Assembly (NCBI GenBank): GCA_900548895.1
Contig: URLZ01000009.1
Coordinates: forward strand, 1-61,175
Length of the DNA stretch: 61,175 nucleotides
Reading direction: 5' to 3'
Source of the DNA: an uncultured Akkermansia sp.
Lineage (GTDB): Bacteria; Verrucomicrobiota; Verrucomicrobiia; Verrucomicrobiales; Akkermansiaceae
Shown: one piece after another, positions 41,410 through 49,615 of the stretch
Layout of the letters: each line of letters opens with the position of its first letter
How positions within the stretch are numbered: the first letter of the stretch is position 1
Made by a program: the position numbers and the translations under genes
The notes under the pieces: generated by a model
The model's input: only the letters and a program-made list of their open reading frames with translations
Told to the model about the DNA's origin: nothing
Databases searched by the model: none

Positions 41410-42257
41410 CACGCCTCATCGCGAGAAGCCCGCGGCTTGCGCGACGGCTTCTTGCCGCCCGCGCGCCTCTTGCCCTCGTCGGAAACCTTGCCGGCATCCG
41501 CCGCATCGGGCATCGACGGCGCCATCTCGCGGTAAATCTTTGCCGCGCCCTGCGGATCATCGATGTCCGACACATCCACGGCCTTCACGCTCAAATCCGC
41601 ATACAGCACCACAATCTTGTTGTCGTGGCGCGTCGCCGCCGGCGCCACCATGCGCTTGAAGGACTCAAAATCCGTCACACTCTGCCCGCGCACCGGCTCA
41701 CCGTCCGACAGCCAGGGCATCCCCGCCAAATCACTGCGGCGCGCCGTGCGAATCGGCGCGTTGGGATTCACCTCCGCATCCTCGTCCTCCGCATCGCTCG
41801 CGTAGCGGGACGCATCGGACCACGACACATAGGACACCGTCTCCGGCGTCGCCTCAAACATCGGATCCGCCACCTTCGCGCGCTCATCGGCCGGGCAGTG
41901 GAAAATCACGCTCACCTTCATCGGCTCGCCCTCCGCGGCCGGCAGCATATAGTCATCGCTCTTCTGCGCCAGCGCGACCCACCAGCCCTCCGACTCATCG
42001 AGCAGCTCCGTCTTCTCCTTGTCATCCATGCCGCTCGTCGGCAGGCGTCCGTAATTGAAGCGCTCATCCTTGTAAACCAACCCGAGGCGGCCGAGCTGCT
42101 CCACATGCTCGCGGCACTTGGCCAGATCGCTGGAGCCCATGGCCCGCGACACCACGACAAAAGCCGTCGCACCGAGAACCACAATAATGGCGATCACCAC
42201 CAAGAGTTCAATCATCGTAAAGCCGGCGGCGCGCCGAGAAAACACAGAGAGCTTCAT
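41409..42257 (-). CDS. Prepilin-type pseudopilin-like protein
   Basis: A 282-residue protein with a type IV prepilin leader: a short basic peptide, the G-F-T-x-I-E cleavage motif (RRAAGFTMIELLVVIAIIVV) and a single hydrophobic helix. The globular part contains Asp/Trp-rich segments and the C-terminus is a Lys/Arg-rich tail. Verrucomicrobia and Planctomycetes encode many such proteins whose role as pilins or secretion pseudopilins is uncertain. No other pilus or secretion genes are adjacent; instead it is coupled to tilS. Confidence 0.85.
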   Translation of the reverse strand: MKLSVFSRRAAGFTMIELLVVIAIIVVLGATAFVVVSRAMGSSDLAKCREHVEQLGRLGLVYKDERFNYGRLPTSGMDDKEKTELLDESEGWWVALAQKSDDYMLPAAEGEPMKVSVIFHCPADERAKVADPMFEATPETVSYVSWSDASRYASDAEDEDAEVNPNAPIRTARRSDLAGMPWLSDGEPVRGQSVTDFESFKRMVAPAATRHDNKIVVLYADLSVKAVDVSDIDDPQGAAKIYREMAPSMPDAADAGKVSDEGKRRAGGKKPSRKPRASRDEA

Positions 42258-42266
42258 ACGCTCACT

Positions 42267-42294
42267 ACTCTACCACAGACAGCCGAGCATTCAA
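42267..42294 (-). promoter_or_regulatory. Promoter of the pilin-tilS unit
   Basis: Minus strand TTGAAT, 16 nt, TAGAGT (42267-42272), with nine nucleotides to ATG 42257. A leader of about 2-3 nt is predicted, close to leaderless. Confidence 0.5.
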
Positions 42295-42415
42295 GAAAAA
42301 AAGTCCACGCTTCCCCGCCTCCTCAGTAACAGCGAGCCGAGGAACCCCGTCACCTTCCCGACACCTGCACGAAAAAGCGCAGGGCACCGCCGCGCATAGC
42401 CGCGAGCAGACCCGC

Positions 42416-43360
42416 TCACGGCTTCGCCTGCTTCGCGATATCCTGCGGACTTTGACCGGCCTTGTTCCTGATGGTCGGATCCGCACCTGCCTCCAGCAGA
42501 ACCTGCGCGGCATCGCGAAGGCTCGGAATCCGGGCGACCATGTGCAGAGGGGTGTTGCCCTCCGCATCCTGCGCGTTCGGGTCAGCGCCCGCCGCCAAGA
42601 GCAGCTCCACCAGCTTCCGCATGTCTTCCGGCTCGAAGGACACGTAGTTCTCGCCTATCCAATGCAGCGGCGTGCTGCCGTCTTGATTCACGGCGTTCAC
42701 ATCCGCGCCGGCCGCCAGCAGCGCGCGAGCGGCCTCGGTGTCACCCCCCATCGCGGCGAAATGCAGGGGGGTGTTGCCGGACTTCTCGCGGGAGTTGGGA
42801 TCAGCGCCCCGCTTCAGCAACTCGCGCAGACACTCATGCGGGTCGCCGAGGTAGCCGCTCACGGGCGCCATGCCCCACGTGAGCGTGTGCAGCGCCGTCA
42901 TGCCGCCCCGCGTCTTGTTGTGCTGTTCGATGTTCGCCCCGCCGTCGAGAAAAGCCCGCACCCGCTCGGTCTCCGCATGGGCGACGGCCGACAAAAACGG
43001 GGGCTCGTTTTCGACATCCGGGGCATCGGGATCCGCCCCGGCCTCGATGAGAACCCGCACCACCTCCGGGCTTCGTGCCGCATGCAGGGGGTAGCTGCAC
43101 GCCCGGTGACCGTTGCACTGATTCGGATCCGCCCCCGCGGCCAGCAGCAGCTTCACACAAGCTAAATCATCTCGTTCGACGGCCTCGTACAAGAGGTGTG
43201 TTCCCTTGACCGAGCCGCCGTCTTCAAGAAGTCGGGCAAGGAGGGCAGCATCGCCCGTCTCCACGGCCTGCTCCATGGTCTTGCCCGGCTCGGCTCGACC
43301 GCACATCGTCAGACCGGGAATGCAGCAGAGTAAAAACGTTAAGCTGAAGATCCTGTTCAT
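42416..43360 (-). CDS. Ankyrin-repeat lipoprotein
   Basis: The 314-residue protein starts with a hydrophobic signal ending in a lipobox-like L-T-M-C (MNRIFSLTFLLCCIPGLTMC), so it is probably anchored to a membrane on the periplasmic side. It is followed by about six to seven ankyrin repeats with the motifs LLLAAGADPN, GNTPLHFAAMGGDTEAARAL and GSTPLHW. Ankyrin repeats bind proteins; the partner is unknown. In host-associated bacteria such proteins are sometimes effectors, but the lipoprotein signal argues for an envelope role. Confidence 0.86.
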   Translation of the reverse strand: MNRIFSLTFLLCCIPGLTMCGRAEPGKTMEQAVETGDAALLARLLEDGGSVKGTHLLYEAVERDDLACVKLLLAAGADPNQCNGHRACSYPLHAARSPEVVRVLIEAGADPDAPDVENEPPFLSAVAHAETERVRAFLDGGANIEQHNKTRGGMTALHTLTWGMAPVSGYLGDPHECLRELLKRGADPNSREKSGNTPLHFAAMGGDTEAARALLAAGADVNAVNQDGSTPLHWIGENYVSFEPEDMRKLVELLLAAGADPNAQDAEGNTPLHMVARIPSLRDAAQVLLEAGADPTIRNKAGQSPQDIAKQAKP

Positions 43361-43423
43361 GGGTATGGCGTGTTGTTGGAATCCTGCCGGCTCGGTCGGA
43401 GACTCCGAACAAGCTTACCTCGA

Positions 43424-43452
43424 ATCCTAGCAGACCTATCGGCCTCCATCAA
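43424..43452 (-). promoter_or_regulatory. Promoter of the ankyrin lipoprotein gene
   Basis: Minus strand TTGATG, 17 nt, TAGGAT (43424-43429). The ATG is about 64 nt downstream. Confidence 0.55.
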
Positions 43453-43490
43453 GAAAAAAACATCGCTCTTCCCCGAGCGCGAAGCTCGTG
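43453..43490 (-). terminator. Possible terminator of the NlpC/P60-like gene
   Basis: On the minus strand CGCTC and GAGCG form a short hairpin followed, after three bases, by seven T. It is about 170 nt past the stop codon, so the link to that gene is uncertain. Confidence 0.35.
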
Positions 43491-43659
43491 CCGACCCGCG
43501 GAGCGGCTGCTACTGCGGCCTCATGCTGAGGCAGGACGACGCATTCCGGCAGCCCCCCCTCGGCAGCCCCAGCGCCCGGCATCTCAGGCTGCTCTCCGGA
43601 GGCTCCGGCGGCTCTGAGGCGGGGAGGGCGGGGCTCAGGGGCTGGCCGAAGGGGCGGGC

Positions 43660-44598
43660 TCAGGGGCGGCGGGGGGCCGAGGTGCGTCCGGCGGCGGTGC
43701 GGATGCCGCAGCGCAGGATGCACTCTTCCCATGTGGAGGGCTGGTGGAGCAGGGAGCTCAGCCAGGGGTTGTGGGTGATGCGCGGGGCGCGGTTAAAGGC
43801 GGCGGGGTTGGTGATGCGGGTGAAGAGGATGCGCTTGGCGTCGCGGCGGGGGATGGTTTTGAAGCCGTAACCGCCCCGGGCGCGGTTTGTCGGCATGTTG
43901 GAGGACCAGAAGGTCAGGCTGTCGGCCGTGGCTTTGATGAAAATGACGAGGTGCCCGCGCTCTTGGCCTCCGATGGCGTCGTTCCACCAGATTTTCATGA
44001 CGTCGCCCGGTCGGGCATGGCGCGCGTCGGTGAAGCTGTATCCGGCGCCGAGTTCGCGGATGAGCAGGGCGAAGCCCGGGCCGTTGGCGTTGGCGTAGCC
44101 CCAGGGCAGGACGCCGTCTTTGGCGCGGAGCGGGAGGAGGGCTTTCCATGCCGCGGGGCTGATGCGGGGGGCGGGGTGGGCGGCGTCCCACTTCATGAGG
44201 GCGGAGAGCAAGACGCAGTACACGGCGCCGGAGCAGAAGGAGGGGCGGGCGCCCGCGGGGTTGAAGTGCGGGCGCCGGCGCTTCGCATCCCAGCGGAAGG
44301 CTCCGATGAGCGCGTCGAGGGCCCGGTCTTCGACGGAGTAGCCGCCGGCTCCGTGTCTGTGGATGTCCCTCAGGGCTTCGATGACGAGGCGGTTCCACTG
44401 CGCGGCGCGCGAGGCCGTGCTCGGCCGCGATACGGTGACCTGCGGTGCTGCGCGGCGGCCGGGGATGGCGGCGTGGTTTAGGACGAGCTCTTCGCCGGCG
44501 GGGAGGAGGGGACTTTCCGCGCCTCCGAGCTGCATGCCGAGGCAGCTTGGCGCCATCAGCGCCAAGACGGCAGCGCGAAGGTGGGCTCCGGAGGGCAT
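43660..44598 (-). CDS. Secreted NlpC/P60-like hydrolase
   Basis: A 312-residue protein with a weak signal peptide (MPSGAHLRAAVLALMAPSCL). The central part follows the NlpC/P60 papain-like order: PSFCSGAVYCVLLSAL with a candidate catalytic Cys, ARPGDVMKIWWND in the place of the usual GDLVFF strand, and RGHLVIFIKATADSLTFW with the candidate His. Such enzymes cleave peptidoglycan stem peptides or act as amidases. A helical N-terminal segment and a basic C-terminal tail flank the domain. ATG 44598 is supported by a promoter ending seven nucleotides before it; a much longer open frame upstream is antisense to lpdA and is rejected. Confidence 0.7.
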   Translation of the reverse strand: MPSGAHLRAAVLALMAPSCLGMQLGGAESPLLPAGEELVLNHAAIPGRRAAPQVTVSRPSTASRAAQWNRLVIEALRDIHRHGAGGYSVEDRALDALIGAFRWDAKRRRPHFNPAGARPSFCSGAVYCVLLSALMKWDAAHPAPRISPAAWKALLPLRAKDGVLPWGYANANGPGFALLIRELGAGYSFTDARHARPGDVMKIWWNDAIGGQERGHLVIFIKATADSLTFWSSNMPTNRARGGYGFKTIPRRDAKRILFTRITNPAAFNRAPRITHNPWLSSLLHQPSTWEECILRCGIRTAAGRTSAPRRP

Positions 44599-44605
44599 GA
44601 TTGTC

Positions 44606-44634
44606 AATGTAACACGGCGCCCGGCCGGAATCAA
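44606..44634 (-). promoter_or_regulatory. Leaderless promoter of the NlpC/P60-like gene
   Basis: Minus strand TTGATT (44629-44634), 17 nt, TACATT (44606-44611), then seven nucleotides to ATG 44598. Confidence 0.7.
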
Positions 44635-45145
44635 TCTCAAAATCCCCTTTCCGGGAAACGGATTTTGATTCACGGGGGCTCGAGGGATCGCGGTCTCGGC
44701 GGGTGTTGATGCGGGCGGTCTGTCTTCTCCGCGGGCGGGGGCCGGGGTGGGGCGGTTCACAGGCCGGGGAGTGATTCTCGCGTCGGGCGTGCAGGCCGCG
44801 CGGCGTTTATCCCGGGGCGCGCGGGTGGTTCGCCATCGGGGGCGTGGCTTGTGGCGTCTTGCGTGCTTTTGCAGCTTTCCCGGCGGCAGGGGCTCCGACT
44901 GAGGAGCGAGCGGATGAGGTTCGGAGTTTGAGGCGCGGACGGCACAGGATGAGAGGACCGGGCGACGGACCCGGATCGGATGCGCGACAGACGCGCGGCG
45001 GGAGGGGGACGGGAGATTCGGCGGGAGGTAGGTATGAGGAGGCGGATTTCGGTGGATGTCCGCGCTCGGGGATGTCGGCACGCGGGGGCACGCGGCGGGA
45101 GTGAGGAAAGCGTGCGGCAAAATGCGACATACCGGGGCTTTGCTG
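44635..45145. other. Long intergenic region between divergent leaderless genes
   Basis: About 510 bases, G-rich on the plus strand, with degenerate GAGGAGCG- and GCGGATG-like short repeats. Open frames on both strands lack start signals and family resemblance. No RNA gene recognised. Confidence 0.55.
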
Positions 45146-45174
45146 TTGCGTCGCCTGCGGGCTTGCGCTACAAT
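45146..45174 (+). promoter_or_regulatory. Leaderless promoter of lpdA
   Basis: TTGCGT (45146-45151), 17 nt, TACAAT (45169-45174), then six nucleotides to ATG 45181. Confidence 0.65.
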
Positions 45175-45180
45175 GCGGGC

Positions 45181-46566
45181 ATGAGTTATGATCTGATTGT
45201 CATCGGCGGGGGCCCCGCCGGCTACGTCGGCGCGATTCGCGCGGCTCAGCTCGGCAAGCGCGTGGTTTGTGTGGAGCGCGATCGCGTGGGCGGTGTGTGT
45301 CTGAACTGGGGCTGCATTCCGACGAAGGCGCTGCTGCGCAATGCGGAGCTCTATCACACGCTGGAGAAGCGCGCGGCGGAGTTCGGCATTGAGGTGGACG
45401 GTCTTCGCGCCAATTGGCAGCAGGTCATCGCCCGCTCGCGCCAGGTCAGTGAGCGACTCAGCAACGGCATTGCCTTCCTCTTCAAGAAAAACAAGGTGGA
45501 GAGTCTCGCCGGCGAGGCTCGCATTGTTTCGTCGGGCAAGGTGGAGGTGCGCGCGGCGGATGGTTCCGTGACGCTGCTGGAGGGCAGCAAGATTCTCGTG
45601 GCGACGGGTGCCCGCACGCGCGAGGTGCCGGCCTTCCCCTTCAACGGGCGCACGATTATCGGCAGCAAGGATGCTCTCGTGCGCGAGCAGCGGCCGGATT
45701 CGATGCTGGTGATCGGGTCGGGCGCGATCGGTACGGAGCTTTCGTATGTGTATCACTGCTTCGGCACGAAGGTGACGCTGGTGGAGGCGCTGCCGCGCAT
45801 TCTGCCGCAGGAGGATGATGAGGTGAGTCAGGCGATGGAGCGCGCGTTCAAGAAGCAGGGGATCACCTGCATGGCGGGCGCGAAGGTGGAGTCGCTGCGC
45901 GACAACGGCGATTCGGTGACGGCTTCGATTACGGCCAAGAATGGCCGCGTGCAGGAGCTGACGGCTGATGTGTGCCTCGTGGCTATCGGCGTGGTGCCGG
46001 TGGTGCCGGAGGCGCACGGTCTCGAGCTGACGGATCGCGGGTTCATCAAGGTGAATGATCGCTATGAGACGAGTATTCCCGGGGTGTTCGCGGCGGGTGA
46101 CTGCATTGGCGGTGTGATGCTGGCGCACACGGCGAGTTATGAGGCTCTGCAGGCGGTCGAGGGGATGTTTGACTCTTCGTTCACGCCGCTGCAGCCGCAC
46201 TTTGTGCCGGGCTGCACCTATTGCCACCCGCAGGTGGCGAGTGTGGGCAAGCGCGAGCGCGAGCTCAAGGAGGCGGGTGTGGACTACAAGGTGGGCAAGT
46301 TCTCGTTTCAGGCGATCGGCAAGGCTGTGGCGGCGGGCGAGACGGAGGGTTTCGTGAAGCTGCTTTTCGGCCGCGAGAACGGGGAGCTGCTCGGGGCGCA
46401 CATTGTGGGTGATCAGGCGACGGAGTTGATTGCGACGCCGGAGCTGGCGCTGAATGCGGAGCTGACGGATGCGGATCTGGAGGCGATGATTTATGCGCAC
46501 CCGACGCTTTCCGAGGCGCTGCACGAGGCGGTGCTGGCGGCTGACGGCCGGGCGCTGCATGCCTGA
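45181..46566 (+). CDS. lpdA: Dihydrolipoyl dehydrogenase (E3)
   Basis: The 461-residue flavoprotein re-oxidises the lipoyl arms of the pyruvate dehydrogenase complex. It has the FAD-binding N-terminus YDLIVIGGGPAGYVGA, the redox disulfide GGVCLNWGCIPTKALLR, the NAD-binding VIGSGAIGTELSYVYHCFG region, VFAAGDCIGGVMLAH, and the C-terminal HPTLSEALHEAV with the catalytic His-Glu pair. ATG 45181 gives the canonical N-terminus and follows the -10 by six nucleotides. The other complex genes lie 2-5 kb downstream on the same strand, after two membrane-protein genes. Confidence 0.95.
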   Translation: MSYDLIVIGGGPAGYVGAIRAAQLGKRVVCVERDRVGGVCLNWGCIPTKALLRNAELYHTLEKRAAEFGIEVDGLRANWQQVIARSRQVSERLSNGIAFLFKKNKVESLAGEARIVSSGKVEVRAADGSVTLLEGSKILVATGARTREVPAFPFNGRTIIGSKDALVREQRPDSMLVIGSGAIGTELSYVYHCFGTKVTLVEALPRILPQEDDEVSQAMERAFKKQGITCMAGAKVESLRDNGDSVTASITAKNGRVQELTADVCLVAIGVVPVVPEAHGLELTDRGFIKVNDRYETSIPGVFAAGDCIGGVMLAHTASYEALQAVEGMFDSSFTPLQPHFVPGCTYCHPQVASVGKRERELKEAGVDYKVGKFSFQAIGKAVAAGETEGFVKLLFGRENGELLGAHIVGDQATELIATPELALNAELTDADLEAMIYAHPTLSEALHEAVLAADGRALHA

Positions 46567-46598
46567 GTGTTCGTTTTCTCCCTCGATTTTCTGCTGCG

Positions 46599-46961
46599 AT
46601 GGCTCGCCGCTATTATTACGACAACGGAGAGGAGAAGGTCGGCCCCGTGAGCGGGGAGGATCTTCTGCGCCTGTGCTCGGAGGGTGAGATCGACGGCGAT
46701 ACGTGGGTGCGCCGCGATTCGAGCCAAACGTGGCGGCCGCTGCGCAGTGTGGATCTGCGCGAGGAGGAGGAGGAGATGCGCAACCCGAGCTTGCTGCGCT
46801 GGCTGTGGCGCTTCGTGTGCAAGCTGGGGTTCTGGCGCCTGCTCTCGGCGCTGTTGATGCTGCTTGTCTTTGTGTTGGTGTTGGCCTCGATGGCCTATTT
46901 CCTCTGGCCGGTGCTGCTGGTGGTGCTGCTGCTCTGGCTGATGATGAGACTGGGGCGCTGA
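46599..46961 (+). CDS. GYF_2-type domain membrane protein
   Basis: A 120-residue protein. The N-terminal ~50 residues form a GYF_2-like domain (YYYDNGEEKVGPVSGEDLLR, then DTWVRRDSSQTWRPL), known as a small module for protein-protein contact. Residues ~77-118 hold two closely spaced hydrophobic segments (WRLLSALLMLLVFVLVLASM and WPVLLVVLLLWLMM), so the module faces the cytoplasm from a hairpin in the membrane. It lies 32 nt after lpdA and is probably cotranscribed. The function is unknown. Confidence 0.75.
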   Translation: MARRYYYDNGEEKVGPVSGEDLLRLCSEGEIDGDTWVRRDSSQTWRPLRSVDLREEEEEMRNPSLLRWLWRFVCKLGFWRLLSALLMLLVFVLVLASMAYFLWPVLLVVLLLWLMMRLGR

Positions 46962-47087
46962 GGCGGGCGGGGCTCCGGGCGAGCTCGCGGCGGGCGCAAG
47001 GGGCTGCTTCCGGCGGCTCGGCGCCGCGCGGGGTGCGCTTGCAGGGTCTGAGGATGGGGCGGTGATCGTTTCTGATGGTTCTCGGCG

Positions 47088-48086
47088 ATGGATGCGATTC
47101 TCCCGATGATGGCGACGGCGCAGAGCGCGGTGTCGAGCTTTGATCAGCACTGGATTTTCCAGTTCTGCGCGATTTTCGGCACGGTGGCGGCGGCGATCGG
47201 CGGGGCGACGGCGTCCTGCCGCGTGCGCATGGATATCGTGGGGATTATCACCTGCGGCTCGGTGGCTGCGCTGGGCGGGGGCACGCTGCGCGATCTGCTG
47301 CTCACGGGGCTGTGCCGGGCGGACGGCACGCCGATTACGGTGTACTGGGTGACGGCGGCGGAGGTGAAGTATCTTTATTATGCGCTCGGCACGTCGCTGG
47401 CGACCTTTTACATCACGCGCTTCGTGCCTCCGCCGGTGGGGACGATTCGCGTGGCGGATGCGTTCTCGATGGCCTTTTTCACGCTGATCGGGGTGGCGAA
47501 GGCGAACAATTTGGGCTGCCCTTGGGTGGTGTCGGTGAGCATGGGGGTCTGCACGGGGGTGGCCGGCGGGGCGCTGCGCGATCTGGCGACGGGCAATGTG
47601 CCCTACATCTTCCGCCCGGGCGAGTTGTATGCGGCGGCGGCGCTGGTGGGGGCGGTGGCCTTCATCGCGATGCAGGCGATGGGCTTCAGTTATCCGGCGG
47701 CGTTTATCACGGGGACGCTTCTGGTGTTCGTGACGCGCATGGCAGCGGTGTACCTCAACTGGGAGCTGCCGTCGTACATGCCGATCTTTGAGTCGGAGCA
47801 GAGCAGCGGCAGCCCGAAGAGCGGCGGCTTCTCGGCCGCGGCGCTCCGCTGCCTGAGGGCCTTTATTCCCCGTCACAACGGGCTGCGCATTCCCTCCCCG
47901 GCCGGCGAACAGGCAGGGCGAACGCGGGGAGCGGAGGGCTCGAACGCGGCAGCCGGGAATGCCCGAACGGCGGCTCCGGCGGGGGATTCTCCTGCAGCGG
48001 ATTCTCCGGCTGTGGAGGGTTCTCCGGCAGCGGGGGAGACGAAGAGCGGGTCTGCCGGAGGGGCGTCCGCGGAGCGCCAGTGCTGA
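47088..48086 (+). CDS. TRIC/UPF0126 family membrane protein with low-complexity tail
   Basis: Residues ~20-225 form the duplicated UPF0126 unit. The two copies are marked by ALGGGTLRDLLLTG and VAGGALRDLATGNVPYIF, each followed by three helices. Bacterial members are trimeric monovalent-cation channels or of unknown transport function. After the last helix a ~90-residue cytoplasmic or periplasmic tail follows that is rich in Ala, Gly, Pro and Ser, with repeated DSPAA/DSPAVE/GSPAAG units. Such a tail is not normal for the family. The gene lies between lpdA and the E1alpha gene. Confidence 0.85.
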   Translation: MDAILPMMATAQSAVSSFDQHWIFQFCAIFGTVAAAIGGATASCRVRMDIVGIITCGSVAALGGGTLRDLLLTGLCRADGTPITVYWVTAAEVKYLYYALGTSLATFYITRFVPPPVGTIRVADAFSMAFFTLIGVAKANNLGCPWVVSVSMGVCTGVAGGALRDLATGNVPYIFRPGELYAAAALVGAVAFIAMQAMGFSYPAAFITGTLLVFVTRMAAVYLNWELPSYMPIFESEQSSGSPKSGGFSAAALRCLRAFIPRHNGLRIPSPAGEQAGRTRGAEGSNAAAGNARTAAPAGDSPAADSPAVEGSPAAGETKSGSAGGASAERQC

Positions 48087-48450
48087 CGCAGGGGGCGTCT
48101 GCGGCCCGAGCAGGCAGGAGCCCGAGCGATCAAGGGACGGCGGCGGCGAGCGTTTCAAGGTTACGCGGCGTCGGCGTGCGTTTCATGGGCCGAGCAGCGG
48201 CGGCGAGCGGTGCAGAGCACCTGCTCTTCGGACGGTGGTTTCGCCGCACGCTTCGGTGATATACTCCCCCTGCGGCGGCGTTCGCGCGGTTCCGCTTTCT
48301 CCCGCGACGAGCGCGCGGCTCGGCGAGCCGGGGCCGCAGGGATGCGGGCGGATGCATCCGGCGACAAAAGCGGGACCGAGGCTGGTCGAGCTGCGGCCGC
48401 AGCAGTGTGTCGACAGCGTGTCGGCAGCGCTTCCGCCGCGCAGTTTCCGC
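48087..48450. other. Intergenic region before the E1alpha gene, with a candidate structured RNA
   Basis: About 360 bases without a coding gene. A TATACT hexamer (48260-48265) is followed at once by a GC-rich structured block closed by a 9-bp stem (CCCTGCGGC 48268-48276 with GCCGCAGGG 48333-48341). Inside are a CGCGCG pairing and a GGCTC/GAGCC hairpin. No known RNA family was recognised, and no good -35 box is seen. Confidence 0.3.
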
Positions 48451-48479
48451 TTGCTTTGAGCGGGCAAAGTGGGTAGAAT
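48451..48479 (+). promoter_or_regulatory. Leaderless promoter of the E1alpha gene
   Basis: TTGCTT (48451-48456), 17 nt, TAGAAT (48474-48479), then seven nucleotides to GTG 48487. Confidence 0.6.
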
Positions 48480-48486
48480 GCGAGAC

Positions 48487-49470
48487 GTGACAGGCACTGA
48501 CATGAAGGAGGCCGCCCTCCGCGCCTACGAGGCGATGGTGATGGCGAGGGCTTTTGATACCAAGGCATCGGCTCTGTACAAGGCGGGCAAGGTGTTCGGC
48601 GGTGTGTTCCTGGGTCGCGGGCACGAGGCCATTGCGGCCTGTGAGGCTGTTTTTCTGCGCAAGGGGCACGATGTGTACGCGCCCTTCATCCGCGAGCAGG
48701 CCGGGCGCTGTGTCTGGGGCGACAGTGTTCTGGAGAGTGCGCGCACGTATTTCGGCAGCGTTGAGGGCTGCATGCGCGGTCGCGACGGCAATGTGCACTG
48801 GGGTCACCCGCTGGAGGGGACTCCGGCGCCGATTTCGCACCTCGGTGCGATGGTGGCCGTGGTGGCCGGCATGATGATGGCCAAGCGCATGCAGGGCGTG
48901 ACGGATGCGGTGGGCGTGGCCTGCTGCGGCGACGGCACGACTTCGGTGGGGGCTTTTCACGAGGCCTGCAATCTGATTGCGGTGCAGAAGCTGCCGGTGG
49001 TGGTGGTGGTGTCCAATAATCAGTTTGCGTATTCGACGCCGAATGCGGAGGAGTTTGCCTGCGATCTTCAGGATCGCGGGCGCGGCTACGGCATGGCGGC
49101 GCATGCCTGCGACGGCACGGATTTCATGCAGACGCTCGAGGTGATGCAGCGGGCGATTGCCGCGGCGCGCCGCGGCGAGGGTCCGCAGTGGGTGGTGGCG
49201 ACGACGCTGCGCATGTGCGGCCACGGCGAGCACGATGACTCATCCTACATTCCCGCGGAGCTGAAGGCGGCCTATGCGGATCGCGATCCGCTCGCGGTGG
49301 CGCGCCGCCAGTTGCTGGCGCTCGGCTGGCTGACGGAGCAGCAGGATGCGGATCTGCTCACGCGCAGCACGGACGAGGTGCAGCGCCTCGTGGCTCAGGC
49401 CCAGAAGGAGCCGCCGCCCGATCCCGCGACGGAGGACTGGCACGCGACCTCGTGGCGCCCCTGGCGCTGA
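48487..49470 (+). CDS. pdhA: Pyruvate dehydrogenase E1 component, alpha subunit
   Basis: The 327-residue thiamine-diphosphate enzyme subunit decarboxylates pyruvate (or another 2-oxo acid). The ThDP motif is ACCGDGTTSVGAFHEACNLIAV continuing to VVVVVSNNQFAYST, here read as GDG...NN. MRGRDGNVHWG and the phosphorylation-loop-like region GHGEHDDSSYI are also present. GTG 48487 is chosen because a promoter ends seven nucleotides before it; ATG 48502 would also leave the domain intact. E1beta and E2 follow, so a heterotetrameric E1 is expected. Without biochemical data, an acetoin or branched-chain complex cannot be excluded. Confidence 0.9.
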   Translation: MTGTDMKEAALRAYEAMVMARAFDTKASALYKAGKVFGGVFLGRGHEAIAACEAVFLRKGHDVYAPFIREQAGRCVWGDSVLESARTYFGSVEGCMRGRDGNVHWGHPLEGTPAPISHLGAMVAVVAGMMMAKRMQGVTDAVGVACCGDGTTSVGAFHEACNLIAVQKLPVVVVVSNNQFAYSTPNAEEFACDLQDRGRGYGMAAHACDGTDFMQTLEVMQRAIAAARRGEGPQWVVATTLRMCGHGEHDDSSYIPAELKAAYADRDPLAVARRQLLALGWLTEQQDADLLTRSTDEVQRLVAQAQKEPPPDPATEDWHATSWRPWR

Positions 49471-49615
49471 GCTTTCACCCGGCCCCTGCGCGGCGCCCGG
49501 CCCGCGGCACGATGCGCCGCCGGCGCCTCCGACACGCTTTCCGCCTTTCTCCTTTCCTCATTCCCTTTCCTTCCCTCTTCTCCGCCCCTCTTCTCCACCT
49601 TTTCTGATACGACCC

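Larger units (their letters stand above)
43361..43659. other. Intergenic region between the ankyrin and NlpC/P60-like genes
   Basis: About 300 bases containing the ankyrin-gene promoter (43424-43452, minus strand) and a possible terminator of the NlpC-like gene. No additional gene seen. Confidence 0.6.

Noticed and set aside
44599..46560. N-terminal ~650 residues of a 966-residue minus-strand frame
   Set aside because: It is antisense to lpdA and Arg/His-rich. Only the last 312 residues, after the leaderless promoter, form a real gene.
48260..48341. Identification of the structured block as 6S RNA or SRP RNA
   Set aside because: A CCTGCGGCGG word recalls 6S RNA, but the overall size and bubble do not fit, and the conserved SRP apical-loop sequence is absent.
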